Part shown: positions 22,401 through 33,000 of the stretch, piece by piece
Layout of the letters: each line of letters begins with the position of its first letter
How positions within the stretch are numbered: the stretch's first letter is position 1
Assembly: GCA_001692895.1 (NCBI GenBank)
Contig: KV748177.1
Location: forward strand, 1,240,001-1,304,000
DNA: 64,000 bases
Source of the DNA: Cenococcum geophilum 1.58
Lineage: Eukaryota > Ascomycota > Dothideomycetes > Gloniales > Gloniaceae
Direction of reading: 5' to 3'
Position numbers and translations under genes: made by a program
The notes under the pieces: model-generated
Databases searched by the model: none
What the model was told of the DNA's origin: nothing
What the model saw: the letters and a program-made list of their open reading frames with translations, nothing else

Positions 22401-23779
22401 ACGGGTCAAATGAATATCCACCGGAAAAAGTCGGTTTCCATGATCAAGGTCAGCCCTCGTCTTCCAATTCGTTTCCATCACCTGCTGCCCTCGACCCATG
22501 TAAACTGGATGTTTCAAGGCTTGTAACGCTTCCTCCGCCGTACCCACGGCACTACCCTGCTGTGAGTAATCATCATCCTGAACTTGCGTCTATCCGAACA
22601 ATCCTACGATCGCTTTCCGACCTTGAAGATATCGTTCCAAGGAAGGAGCACTTTACTACTAAAACAAATTCTCGGCGCAAAGAAGAACGAGCACAACTAG
22701 CGGAGAGACGCAAGCAGCTTCGATACAATATTCAAGAGAACATAAGTTCGGGAATCATGTCATACGCGGAAGCCGCAAACGCTGAAGCCGACTTTGAAGC
22801 TCGAGAAGCGAACCGAAGCCAAGAGCTTGTCCAAGGTGAATTCGATGCTTTCCAGAAGGAAGTTGCAAGCCCGCTGCATGCGCTATTATCTGAGCGTATC
22901 ACTAAAGCCACTGCGTCAATCGATCACCTTCGGAGTGGTTTATTCAATGATGCGCGAGAATCAAATCCAAATCAGACACAAGAGGAAGGTGATGAGCAGC
23001 CTGAGTTGCTGGAGAAGTTAACATTGCTTAAGTGGCTTTTTGAAACGCGTGAGCAGCTGCACCGGGAAATGTTCGCACTCGAAGATGAGCGAAACGATCG
23101 ATACAAGACCATTATTCTGACGCCATATCTTCAAGCTGGCAATAAAGAAAAGGTGCAGGAAGCTGAGAACTTCTTCCAGCGCGATGCACAGGACCGGAGG
23201 GTAGTATTTGAGAAGGAGACTCTTAAGAGGTTCGAAGATTTCATGAACGTCATCGAGGAGAACGTCACTCGTGGTGTTGAGGTTCAACTCTCAGCTTTCT
23301 GGGACATTGCCCCGGGCCTACTAGCTGTCGTCCAGAAAGTCCCAAGCAGACTGGATGGTTTTCAGATTTTGATCCCACCTAAGGAGTACGAGGAGAATCC
23401 TGTTTATCATGACTTTCCGCTTCAATACCTCTATTCGCTGCTCGCACATGCAGGTAAATCTGCTTACCAGTTCATCGAGTCTCAGATCAACTTGCTCTGT
23501 CTTCTGCACGAGGTAAAGACTGGCGTCATGACGGCAGGTTCACGCTTGTTAGAGACACAACGATCACTAGCCGGCGAAGACGCTACGAGCGTTGACAGGG
23601 AAATGAGAGCGATCAGGCAGGACGAAGAGGTTAGATTGACAGAAGACTTGAAAGAGAAAGTGGCCTTAGTGGAGGGACAATGGGGCGAGGCTCTTGGACA
23701 GGGCCTTGAAGATTGTAAAGACAGAGTCGAGGTATTCCTAGAGGAACAAGGCGGCTGGGACGACAGTTTGAAGGAGTGA
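19460..23779 (+). CDS. Large proline/serine-rich protein with C-terminal helical region, unknown function
   Basis: Three exons, 19460-19871, 20023-20464 and 20515-23779; 1372 aa. Intron 1 has donor GTAATT and acceptor TTCTAG; intron 2 has GTAAGG and GTGCAG. The start MSTEYGYGVSLPPPPPPPPT is the only ATG near the frame's beginning. Residues 1-700 are disordered, with many PPPP and SP/TP motifs, suggesting SH3/WW/profilin ligands and phosphorylation. A helical block follows (ERHRTFIDREMAAETDQERL, ELFAEFIVAESRLRRDHY), then another disordered stretch and, from about residue 1000 to the end, long charged helices probably forming coiled coils (RRKEERAQLAERRKQLRYNI). I know similar long proteins in filamentous ascomycetes only as hypothetical. 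It may be a cortical or cytoskeletal scaffold (inference). Confidence 0.85.
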
Positions 23780-23915
23780 TTGATTGCATCAGATACCCAT
23801 TCTTAGCGAACATTGTCAATTGCTTTTCACCATCCTTTACTTCTCCTTTGTTATTTTAGCTTGGTAAGAGGACTCATTGTTGAAGGACTCTCATTTGTTT
23901 TTGTTCAGCACAGGC

Positions 23916-23935
23916 GCATGCAGCATGCAGCATGC
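23916..23935. repeat. GCATGCA microrepeat
   Basis: Nearly three units of the palindromic 7-mer GCATGCA directly follow one another in the 3' flank of the proline-rich gene. Confidence 0.8.
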
Positions 23936-23945
23936 TAAAAATTTT

Positions 23946-24368
23946 TTATTTGGTTGATCGTCGATCAGACAAGGCGGCGTAAGGACTTGTAATGCATATA
24001 CTTTGGGGTTTTTGGGAAGAAAATGAAGAAATAAGGCTTCGTTGCATGGGAGACGATATACATACTACCATATTTCTCTCTTCAAAATGATGGTAATCTT
24101 TGGATTTCTCATTTGGCTTCGCTTTCATATGTGCACATGCAGATGACCTATTGTGATGCCTCGTCAGCTGCGAGTGGCTCCTGCCAATGCTCTTAGGGGT
24201 CTGATCCTTCCCGCCGCATGCAGATGACCTATTGTGATGCCTCGTCAGCTGCGAGTGGCTCCTGCCAATGCTCTTAGGGGTCTGATCCTTCCCGCCGCTC
24301 CCTAACATTTTCTCACCTTGAGGCTTTGTTGTCTGGAGAGGTCTGGCTTTCTCTAATGGAGAAAGCAT
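23946..24368 (-). CDS. Hypothetical 140-codon frame containing two identical 27-aa repeats (uncertain)
   Basis: Minus-strand frame beginning MLSPLEKARPLQTTKPQGEK. Two identical basic units, GGKDQTPKSIGRSHSQLTRH plus HNRSSAC, result from the 81-bp duplication. The tail is Ser/His-rich. No family resemblance. It sits between the 3' end of one plus-strand gene and the leader of another, so it may be non-coding; the intact frame across the duplication may only reflect the 3n period. Confidence 0.25.
   Translation of the reverse strand: MLSPLEKARPLQTTKPQGEKMLGSGGKDQTPKSIGRSHSQLTRHHNRSSACGGKDQTPKSIGRSHSQLTRHHNRSSACAHMKAKPNEKSKDYHHFEERNMVVCISSPMQRSLISSFSSQKPQSICITSPYAALSDRRSTK
24136..24297. repeat. 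Perfect 81-bp tandem direct duplication
   Basis: Bases 24136-24216 are repeated without change at 24217-24297 (starts CATGCAGATGACC, ends CCCGCCG). The period is 81 bp, a multiple of three. The repeat lies inside a minus-strand open frame (23946-24368) that reads through both copies as two identical 27-residue units. Perfect identity implies a recent event or an assembly artefact. Confidence 0.93.
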
Positions 24369-24571
24369 TTATAGTGTGCGTAGTAGTGGCAACCTAATTG
24401 TGGCAGCGAGCGGTCTGCCTCCGAGTCACGTGCGAACCAGGGCTGATCTGCGACAAAAAAATTCCCTTTGTGGTCATCACAATCTGTCCCTTTAACCAAC
24501 ACCATCATCCAGCCTACATCCGAATAAGAGCGAGCTTCTCTTGGAGTTCTCTCCTTAGCACCCTCCCCTTC

Positions 24572-24618
24572 AAAAAACTTCTAAACGCCGCTAAAAAAAA
24601 GTTGAAAATCCAAAAAAA
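24572..24618 (+). promoter_or_regulatory. A-rich tracts in the presumed PAB1 5' leader
   Basis: Three A-runs of six, eight and seven (24572-24577, 24593-24600, 24612-24618) lie about 310-355 bp upstream of the poly(A)-binding protein ATG. In animals PABP represses its own mRNA by binding an A-rich 5'UTR element; similar feedback here is an inference from position and composition. Confidence 0.4.
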
Positions 24619-24927
24619 GCAGTTGACGTCTATCTCGAAGACTCGAGCAAACCTCAACACGGTCGCTTGCTACGACACGTCCTTCTCGCGACCTCCTCAA
24701 TAGCCCTTTAACTTTCTACCGCAGTGCGACAAGCTCAGAGTGTACTTTTGTCTTTCTGGGGTTCTGATCCGCCTACTTTAACCAAGTGCATCACATCACA
24801 ATCACAACTTTTCGCCTAGATCAACTACTGGTAGGCCATCTTTCACTCCTAAGATTGCTTCCTGAGGGGAGATTATTCATCCCCCCTTGAAGATTTAGCT
24901 GATATATGTAGGAAACAGACTATCAAG

Positions 24928-27302
24928 ATGTCTACTGAAATTGCGAATTCAACCTCCCCGGCCCACGATGCCGCTCCTGATGCTGGTGCCAACGGCACTA
25001 CCTTGAATACCAACGTAGTGTCTGCCCAGCCATCTGGCGATATTTCTACTCCTACATCCGCGGCTCCTTCTGCTGCGCATCAGAATTCTGCTTCACTGTA
25101 TGTTGGCGAACTCGATCCCTCTGTCACCGAGGCTATGCTCTTCGAACTTTTCTCCTCTATCGGCCAGGTCGCCTCCATCCGTGTCTGCCGTGACGCTGTT
25201 ACCCGTCGCTCACTTGGTTATGCCTACGTCAACTACAATAGCTCTGAGGATGGAGAGAAGGCTCTCGAGGAGCTTAACTATACTGTCATCAAGGGCAAGC
25301 CATGCCGCATCATGTGGTCACAGCGCGATCCCGCTCTTCGCAAGACTGGACAAGGCAATGTCTTCATCAAGAACCTGGATATCGCAATCGATAACAAGGC
25401 TCTTCACGATACCTTTGCTGCTTTCGGCAATATCCTGAGTTGCAAGGTTGCCCAGGATGAGATGGGCAACTCCAAGGGATACGGATTTGTACACTACGAG
25501 ACAGCTGAGGCTGCTACCAATGCTATTAAGCACGTTAATGGTATGCTTCTGAACGAGAAGAAGGTGTTCGTTGGGCATCACATACCCAAGAAGGACCGCA
25601 TGAGCAAATTCGAGGAAATGAAGGCCAATTTCACGAATGTGTATGTCAAGAATGTTGAGCAAGAGGTTACCGACGAAGAGTTCCGTGAACTATTTGAGAA
25701 GTACGGTCAGATTACTTCTGCCTCGCTCGCACATGATAACGAGACCGGCAAGAGCCGTGGCTTTGGTTTCGTCAACTACGTCAAGCATGAGGACGCAGCA
25801 ACAGCAGTTGATGCGCTCAATGACACAGAGTTCAAAGGCCAGAAGCTGTACGTTGGGCGGGCGCAGAAGAAGCATGAACGTGAAGAAGAACTTCGCAAGC
25901 AGTACGAGGCAGCGCGGTTAGAGAAGCAGTCCAAGTACCAGGGTGTCAACCTCTATGTCAAGAACCTGGAGGATGAGGTTGACGACGAGAAGCTTCGGGA
26001 GCTTTTTGCGCCCTTCGGTACTATCACCTCGGCAAAAGTCATGCGCGACGCTATTCCTGCCGATCGCTCAGATACTCCTGCCGACGACAAGAAAGATGAG
26101 AAGGATGAAGAAGGGAAGGATGGTGAGAAGGATACCTCTAAAGAAAGCTCTGGGGATGAGGCCAAGGAGAAGGACAAAGTTACAATTAAGGGCGAGAAGA
26201 AAATCCTTGGCAAGAGCAAGGGTTTCGGCTTCGTCTGCTTCAGTAACCCTGACGAGGCGACAAAGGCCGTTACCGACATGAATCAGAAGATGATCAACAA
26301 CAAACCGCTTTACGTCGCCTTGGCTCAGCGGAAGGATGTGCGCAAGAATCAGCTGGAAGCAACCATTCAAGCTCGCAACCAGATCAGGTTACAACAAGCT
26401 ACGGCGATGAACGCTGGTTTACCGAATGCGGGAGCTTTCGTTCCACCTCAGATGTTCTTCCCTGGCCAGCAGCCTGGAATGTTCCCCGGCACCGCTCGTG
26501 GACAAATGCCGTTCCCTCAGGTTCTGCCTGGCGCTCAAGGCGGGCGTGGAGCCGGATTCCCTGGCGGTATTCCTGGGCAGCAAGGTGGTCGTGGTGGCTC
26601 AAATGCCACCCAGCAGATTCCTCCAGCCATGTACGGTCTACCGCCAAACATGCCTCCAGGTACATTCCCGCCCCCCTATGTTAACCCCCAATACCTCCAA
26701 CTGGCTCAAGCGGCTCAGCAAGCTGCTATTGGAGGCCGTGGCAGTGGTGCTCGTGGCCCTATGCCGGCTATACCTGGCATGCCACCACAAATGCCAAACC
26801 CAGCCATACGCGGCGGTCAAGGCTTCCAGCAAGGCACCGGCGGTCGTGGCACTATACCAATGAGGCCTGGACAGGCCCAGGTGCCTGGCTTCCCACAAGG
26901 CCGTGGCGCACCCCAGCAGATAGGAGCAATGCCACAAGGCCCTGTTCCAAGCGGTCTAGACATGACAACCCTCAGCCAGGCTCCTTCCGCACAGCAGAAG
27001 CAGATGTTGGGTGAGGCATTGTACCCAAAGATCCATGAGCAGCAACCAGAACTGGCCGGCAAGATCACTGGTATGCTTTTGGAGATGGACAACGCGGAGC
27101 TGCTCAACCTGTAAGAAACCCACTAGGCTTAGATTTTGAGACGACTTACTAATGTTTATGTAGCACTTCTGATGACGCTGCATTGCGCGCTAAGGTCGAG
27201 GAGGCTATGAGCGTCTACGACGAGTACGTCAAGAATAAAGAAGGTGATGAAACTACTAAAGATGGTGCTCCTAAGGAGGAAGGCAAGGAAGAGAAGGCTT
27301 AA
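24928..27302 (+). CDS. pab1: Polyadenylate-binding protein, cytoplasmic/nuclear
   Basis: Binds mRNA poly(A) tails and links them to eIF4G, release factor and deadenylases. Two exons, 24928-27110 and 27164-27302 (773 aa); the intron (GTAAGA...TGTAG) splits the C-terminal MLLE domain. Four RRMs: RRM1 about 54-130 ([20 protein letters not shown]), RRM2 about 141-218 ([23 protein letters not shown]1 KGYGFVHY), RRM3 about 235-312 (RNP1 RGFGFVNY), RRM4 about 337-470 (RNP1 KGFGFVCF). RRM4 is interrupted by a ~55-residue Asp/Lys/Glu-rich insert. A Pro/Gly/Gln/Met-rich linker with RG dipeptides follows, then MLLE ([20 protein letters not shown]...[11 protein letters not shown]) and an acidic/Lys tail. 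Longer than yeast Pab1 (577 aa) because of the insert and linker. Confidence 0.97.
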
Positions 27303-28848
27303 GTCTTTTTCCTTCCCCGAGCGCTAGACATCCGTTCATGGCATGTTCAAGCGCATTACGGCTCTCTTGTCCCTTTCTGCAACTGGCGAATCGGCGCTTA
27401 GGTCTTGGTCCTTTCTTCCTGGCGTGGTGGATATTCTTGCCATTGCACCCAAAAGTTCTACAATCCCTTTCTTCCCCATCGGGCCTGGTTTCTTCTCTTC
27501 TCTCGGCAACTTCTAGACTTTGAGTGAGTGGAGAGGAAGCATCAGGCTTGTCCACTGGCTGGTCCGCTCTACGTGCCTACCCCACTTTACGGGTACTGGG
27601 CGATTTTTTTTTTCTTCTTATCGAATCCAACCATAGTGACACCTTTTTCTCTCTCTACATGATGGCGGTTTATGTGTGTATTATAGAGCGGTTCTACTTT
27701 GGCAGGGCCTCTGGGAGTACTTTGCGGTTTGATACCTGCCGGCTGTGGCTGTTTTATGCCGGCATCTTACTCTTATGACGATTGGTTGGATCAGCGGTAA
27801 TTTGACGATAAGGAGAAACTGAGAACGGATGGATGGATGGATGGATATGGGGTGGGTGGCGGGCGGGTAGCCGTAGGTTAGATTATCTTAGCTGGAGGCA
27901 AAGATACGAATGGTAGTAGTTAGGATAGAATAGATCTCCCGAACTTTTAAAATTTACTGCTTGCACGGAGTTGTGAAGGAATCGAGATGCCCGCTTTCAG
28001 GCGTCCGAATCATCTATCCACTAATCTGTCATGTCTGCGCAGCAACATGCATCTCATCCTACATTCCCGCCACGACGGTAAGGTAATGATTACCTGCTGG
28101 ACCTCTGCAAGAAGCGTTTCGAGCCTTCGAGTCGACTCGTCACGATCTCGCTTCAGCCCGTGTCCTGCCAAGGTGGCCGCGGAGAAAGCTCAACACCAAG
28201 AAAACCGCACGACATCAACAGGCGTACCGGGAAGGGAATTCTCAGGACACATCGTGTGATGAGGTAGCACTCCACAATCGGTGTGAGGTAACAGCACTGG
28301 AGCTGAGAGGAAGATATCAGCTGTTCTGAAGCACCAGCGATTTTTTTTTCTTATCATGTGTGGCATTCGCGCTCTGCTCTAGCCACATTCCTACCGAGAC
28401 GGTTCAAGAACGTACCTTTGGCAGCTCGAGCCATTTACTTAGTAAGGCCGCACCAGCAGTAGAAGAAGCAAAGCTCCCGGCGCCGTTAGACTAGAGGGAT
28501 GGGTAAGACGGCAGTGCGCTGGCCTGGCTGCGTAAGGGTCGCTCGATGCTGGGATCATGGGAGGGTCGGTTATCAGGTTAGTAAGCGGCATTTTCGCAGC
28601 GCTGCAGATTGTTGGAGATCGTATATCCGCGGGGGGCACAGAGGGATGCGGTATATAATGGAGGGGGGAAGGGGAGGTGGGAGTGATATCATATCAATTC
28701 AAATGATAGCAACACTTCTTCGTCAGTGAACAATTTGTACCTATCTTTTAAGACCCTGTGGCGAGACCCTAAGGTTACTAGTTCAAGACACACTTTGAGA
28801 AAATTTACAACTACTTCAGGGCAAGTTTCTGAGATATAGGAGAGCATT
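27303..28848. other. Intergenic, 3' region of pab1 and promoter of flavohemoglobin
   Basis: 1.5 kb with no supportable gene. It contains five GGAT units (27827-27846) followed by a G-rich stretch, T-runs near 27604 and 28340, and the leader of the flavohemoglobin gene. Short frames on both strands lack motifs. Confidence 0.55.
27827..27846. repeat. (GGAT)5 microsatellite
   Basis: Five consecutive GGAT units downstream of the poly(A)-binding protein gene, followed by GGGGTGGGTGGCGGGCGGG. Confidence 0.9.
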
Positions 28849-30096
28849 ATGGCGCCTATTACCCCAGAGCAAGCCAAGATTATCAAGGCTACTGTGCCAG
28901 TCCTCGCGGTTCATGGCAACACCATCATGAAGCTGTTTTACGTCGACTTACTACAAGCACATCCGGAGCTCAAGAACGTTTTCAACCACACGCACCAGGT
29001 CAGCGGACACCAGGCGCAAGCGCTGGCCGCGGCGCTCTACGCCTATGCGTCCAACATCGATGACTTGGGCGTGCTAAGTCCAGCGGTCGAGCTCATATGT
29101 CAGAAGCATGCCTCACTGTACATCCAGCCAGACCAGTATGAAGCCGTTGGCACTCACCTCCTAAGCACCATGAAAGCCGTGTTGGGCGATGCCCTAACAC
29201 CCGAAATGCACGACGCATGGGATGCGGCGTACTGGCAGCTGGCTAATATTATGATCAACCGCGAGCAGCAGCTCTACGACGAGGCCAAGGGCTGGACCGA
29301 CTGGCGCCAATTCCGCATTGCGCGCAAGGAGCCCGAGTCTGCCGAGATCACATCGTTCTACCTCGAGCCCGTCGACAAGGAGCCGCTGCCGTCCTTCAAG
29401 CCGGGCCAGTACATCTCGATCCGCACGACGGTGCCTGCGCTCGAGTCGCTGCAGGCGCGTCAGTACTCGCTCTCGGACGCGCCGCGGCCCGACTACTACC
29501 GCATCAGCGTGAAACGCGAGCGCGGGCTCAACATGGACGATCCGAAGGCGCCGGCGCACCCCGGGTACATCTCGAATATCCTGCACGCGGACAGGCGGGT
29601 CGGCGACGAGCTCGGCGTGTCGCATCCGTTCGGGGACTTCTTCTTGGACCCGGCGGAGGGCTCAACGGCGCCCGTGGTGTTGATTTCAGCTGGCGTGGGG
29701 CTGACGTGCTTGATGTCGATCCTGTATACGCTCGTTGCGCAGGACGCGCCGCGACAGGTCGCTTGGATCCACTCGGCGAGGAACTCGAGCGTCCGAGCCT
29801 TTTCAGCACATATCTCGGATGTGGTGAGGACCAAGTGGAATGTGCATGCGGTTCTGTTCAATACCTCCCCGGCCCAGGATGTCCATGGGGTTGACTATCA
29901 TCATGAGGGCAGGATGAACCTGGACAAGGTTGACGAAGAGAAGGACCTATTTCTGGGAGACAAGGGGACAGAATACTATATCTGTGGTCCAACGCAGTTC
30001 ATGTTAGACATGGAAGCCAAGTTGAAGGGGTATGGGGTTGGACAGGACAGGATCAAGATGGAGCTATTCGGCACTGGTGGTGTGCCGCGTGTTTGA
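28849..30096 (+). CDS. Flavohemoglobin (nitric oxide dioxygenase)
   Basis: Converts NO and O2 to nitrate using NAD(P)H, FAD and heme; protects against nitrosative stress and nitrite-derived NO. A single exon of 415 aa, the usual length. The globin domain (1-148) has distal-pocket Tyr31 (LFYVDLL) and Gln55 (SGHQAQAL) and proximal His87 (LICQKHASL). The FAD-binding part (about 155-265) carries the RQYSLSDAP motif and FKPGQYISI. The NAD-binding part (about 270-415) has VVLISAGVGLTCLMSIL and ends with YYICGPTQFM...RIKMELFGTGG. No targeting signal was seen, so it is probably cytosolic. GC content at third positions rises sharply in 29280-29700, but the domain order is undisturbed. Fungi often carry two copies; only this one is visible. 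Confidence 0.96.
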   Translation: MAPITPEQAKIIKATVPVLAVHGNTIMKLFYVDLLQAHPELKNVFNHTHQVSGHQAQALAAALYAYASNIDDLGVLSPAVELICQKHASLYIQPDQYEAVGTHLLSTMKAVLGDALTPEMHDAWDAAYWQLANIMINREQQLYDEAKGWTDWRQFRIARKEPESAEITSFYLEPVDKEPLPSFKPGQYISIRTTVPALESLQARQYSLSDAPRPDYYRISVKRERGLNMDDPKAPAHPGYISNILHADRRVGDELGVSHPFGDFFLDPAEGSTAPVVLISAGVGLTCLMSILYTLVAQDAPRQVAWIHSARNSSVRAFSAHISDVVRTKWNVHAVLFNTSPAQDVHGVDYHHEGRMNLDKVDEEKDLFLGDKGTEYYICGPTQFMLDMEAKLKGYGVGQDRIKMELFGTGGVPRV

Positions 30097-33000
30097 GAAT
30101 TTCTAGTTCCTGAATTCTGGGGTGGGCGTTAAGGCAGGAGTATTCGTCAATTCTTTCCCCAAAGATCCCGGTTGCGTTTTTTATTTTATGTTGTACTCTT
30201 TGTTGCGATGCTCCAATTGAGGCTTTTAGAGTGTTGCAGGTCGTGGATAGACCTTGTTGACTTAGCCTGGACGGAATGGTGATGATCCGACAACAAAGGA
30301 GAGCCCCTGCATTTCTTGGAGTTTGCTATTTCTGTACAATAGGAAAAAATGAATGAGCTCAATCAGAGTTACAATAATATCCAACTCAGCCCTCACCGCA
30401 GTTCGCAGTCCGTTTGTCTACTGCATCACCTTATCTCACGAGATCACGACAGATGGTTAAACGGAGAATTGACTGGTTCCTGTGACACGGGCTTACGTTC
30501 AGATCATTTACTTGTCTGACAGCCTGCGTAGATCTTTCATCCCAATACGCCGGAACAATACAAGGGTTGGCCGGCCGGCATGGAACGCATCGAAGTTCCA
30601 AAGCTCGATCATCGTTCCACGGCAGCCCACGCATCAGCCAAAACACCAGCCCCTTCTCGAATGATTTCAAAGCTTATGGCTGTCCCCAAGCATCCGCATG
30701 CCGGAACAGCGTTGATCCCCGTGCAAGTGTCATGCTCCGCTCCGCCTGGCTCACCAATTACGACCACGCTCCGCCATGTAACACGCCCACGGAATACAGA
30801 GGTCGGCTATCTCGGAATTGCGTTTGACCACTACATTACTCGAAGATAGATATTCAGCGGCTGTGCCCGGAAACCTCGGGTATGCGGGGACGTTCCTGGC
30901 TCTGGAGTAGAGGGCGATGGGGGAGAAAAAAGGAGAAATTCTGGAGGATGCAGCATTGTTTCGTGAACGGATCCCGGGAAAATAAATTCGGGGTACCTAC
31001 TCTGCTAACGAGCTCGTCGTGGAGCTCCATGTCAGGTTTGCGGCAGAGCCCGGTTCTCTCGAAACGAACCCATCGACGTTGCGATATGCGGGTGGTGGCA
31101 GAGCGCAATTGCCATGTCGCCCTCAAAGCAAATGCAGGCTGATTGTAGCTAACGGTCTGGGCTCCTTCACACCAAAGGTTAAAGGGGTAGTCTTCCAGAA
31201 ACAGGGGTGAGGACGCACGAGACGCTTTGCGACTGTCGATGTCGCACAGGGTAACCTTCTGGAAATTGGAGCAGTTAAACGAGTGCAGCTAGGGCGAAAG
31301 AGGAAGGCTTCTCGAAATTGGGAGCTTGGATACCTGGAGCCTTATAGGGACGGGCAGGGTTTTGGGAGCATGGGTGTGCATGGGAGTGCGCGAGGATAAT
31401 TTTGTTGCAACAGCTGCCGTCGGGCCTGGGGCCGCCGAACCGATTAATGCACAGTGCAACTTCTGTGAGAGCTCTGACCGCAACTTTGAGTTTGCTCAGC
31501 TTGCAAGAATAAACGACGTGCATGCCTGAAGAGGAGCAGGGAAGCAGCTATCTCAATTGCTAGAGGAAGAAGAGTGAGAGGTTATTCGGGTGCTGAAACG
31601 CCCGTGCGTGCTAGAGGCTGACGCAGCATAAACGGGTATTTTGAGAGGTCAAGGGCATCGTAATGGAAATACAAGCAGTACGTAAGCTATATCGCGAGGT
31701 GCGATTGGTGCTACGATGCTATGCCAGCAGGATATTAGTGGTGGAATAATACTTTGATGTTCAACATGCAAACGCCACAAGGTAGAGTCAGCGAGAATTG
31801 ACTATGATGGATGGTTGATAGCGATCAGCTTCCGAGCGAGCGCATTGAGCAACGCAGCTGGCCCGAGCGAACCGCTTCGCGCATAGGCGTAGAGAAATCG
31901 TGGTAAAGGCGCACAGACGGATCTGATAGATGCCTCAACCCTTTCCAAGCCCGGCGAGGGCAGGGTCGGCGGGAGTTGGCGAGACTTGGGGATTGGGCTG
32001 CAGAGACGCGAGAAGCTTTGCCCCAGCTCACCATGACATGCTGGCGCTCCTGAAATTTCTTCACCGTTTAATTATCCCGGCCTTCAGCAGGCATATGGTA
32101 GGTGGGCAGGCCTGCGGCTCGTCGCTGATTCGTAGGAACATGGCCTCGCGATCAATGATTCACCACAGCTTGCGCGCCTGAACTGACATGCTGATCTCCA
32201 CGTTGCGGCCATGAGGGGGCGCATTGGGGGATGTGTTGGGAGACGGGAGCCAGCTAACTACTGACTCGGTCCTGTCCGTCTGCACCGTCATGTCCCGGTT
32301 CGCCCACAGAGCATTTTGTGTAGTGCTGGGTAGTGCAGGGTAGTTCAGTGTAATGCAGTGTGGTTTAATAGAGCCCAAGAACTAACGCCTGCCGAGCAGA
32401 GGGCGTTCAGCACATGGGCATCAGCGAAGATGCGTATCAATATTCAACGTCGGCTGCAACTCAAGGAGGTTACGGTCCGGAGCCATAACGCAAAAGCGGA
32501 CATGCTCCTGTTGATGTCATGTACGTTAAACTTTCGCTTCTACATGTGGCTGGTGTGCTAGGGCTTACCCGGCCACGAGGTCGACTCAGGCCCGAATTAT
32601 GGCGCATTCCGCCGGATGGAATAAGATGGAACAAGAATCAGGGGTGTCTCATCAATCCGACTTGAGCGGTGGTCGGCTTGGCCCCTCCCTGAACCCGCAT
32701 CGCAGAGGCTGCTTGTCCTCCACGTAACCTCTGAGTTACGTTTCGCAACAGGCTAAAATTGACCTGACTTCTGCCGGAGCATGGCCCTCAACCGATCCCT
32801 GAGCCGGACGGGCAGTTTGAGGTTGTGGGCGACTGCATCGTGACAACATGGCGGCCCTGGCGCTGTCGAAGGCTTCTAGCGGGCTTCCAAACATGGCCCT
32901 TGCCCACCCCTCCCGCCGTCCACTTGGACAATGCGCGTCTTGCCTGAACACCAGATTTACGGCATCCTGTTGTTTTGTGCTTTTGAAAGACCTGCATGTG

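Larger units (their letters stand above)
23780..24927. other. Intergenic: tandem duplication and poly(A)-binding protein leader
   Basis: 1.15 kb holding the 3' end of the proline-rich gene, a GCATGCA microrepeat (23916-23935), a perfect 81-bp duplication (24136-24297) and the presumed leader of the PAB1 gene, which includes A-rich tracts around 24572-24618. Confidence 0.6.

Noticed and set aside
29194-29625. 143-codon minus-strand Arg/Val/Leu-rich frame
   Set aside because: Antisense shadow of the high-GC part of the flavohemoglobin gene.
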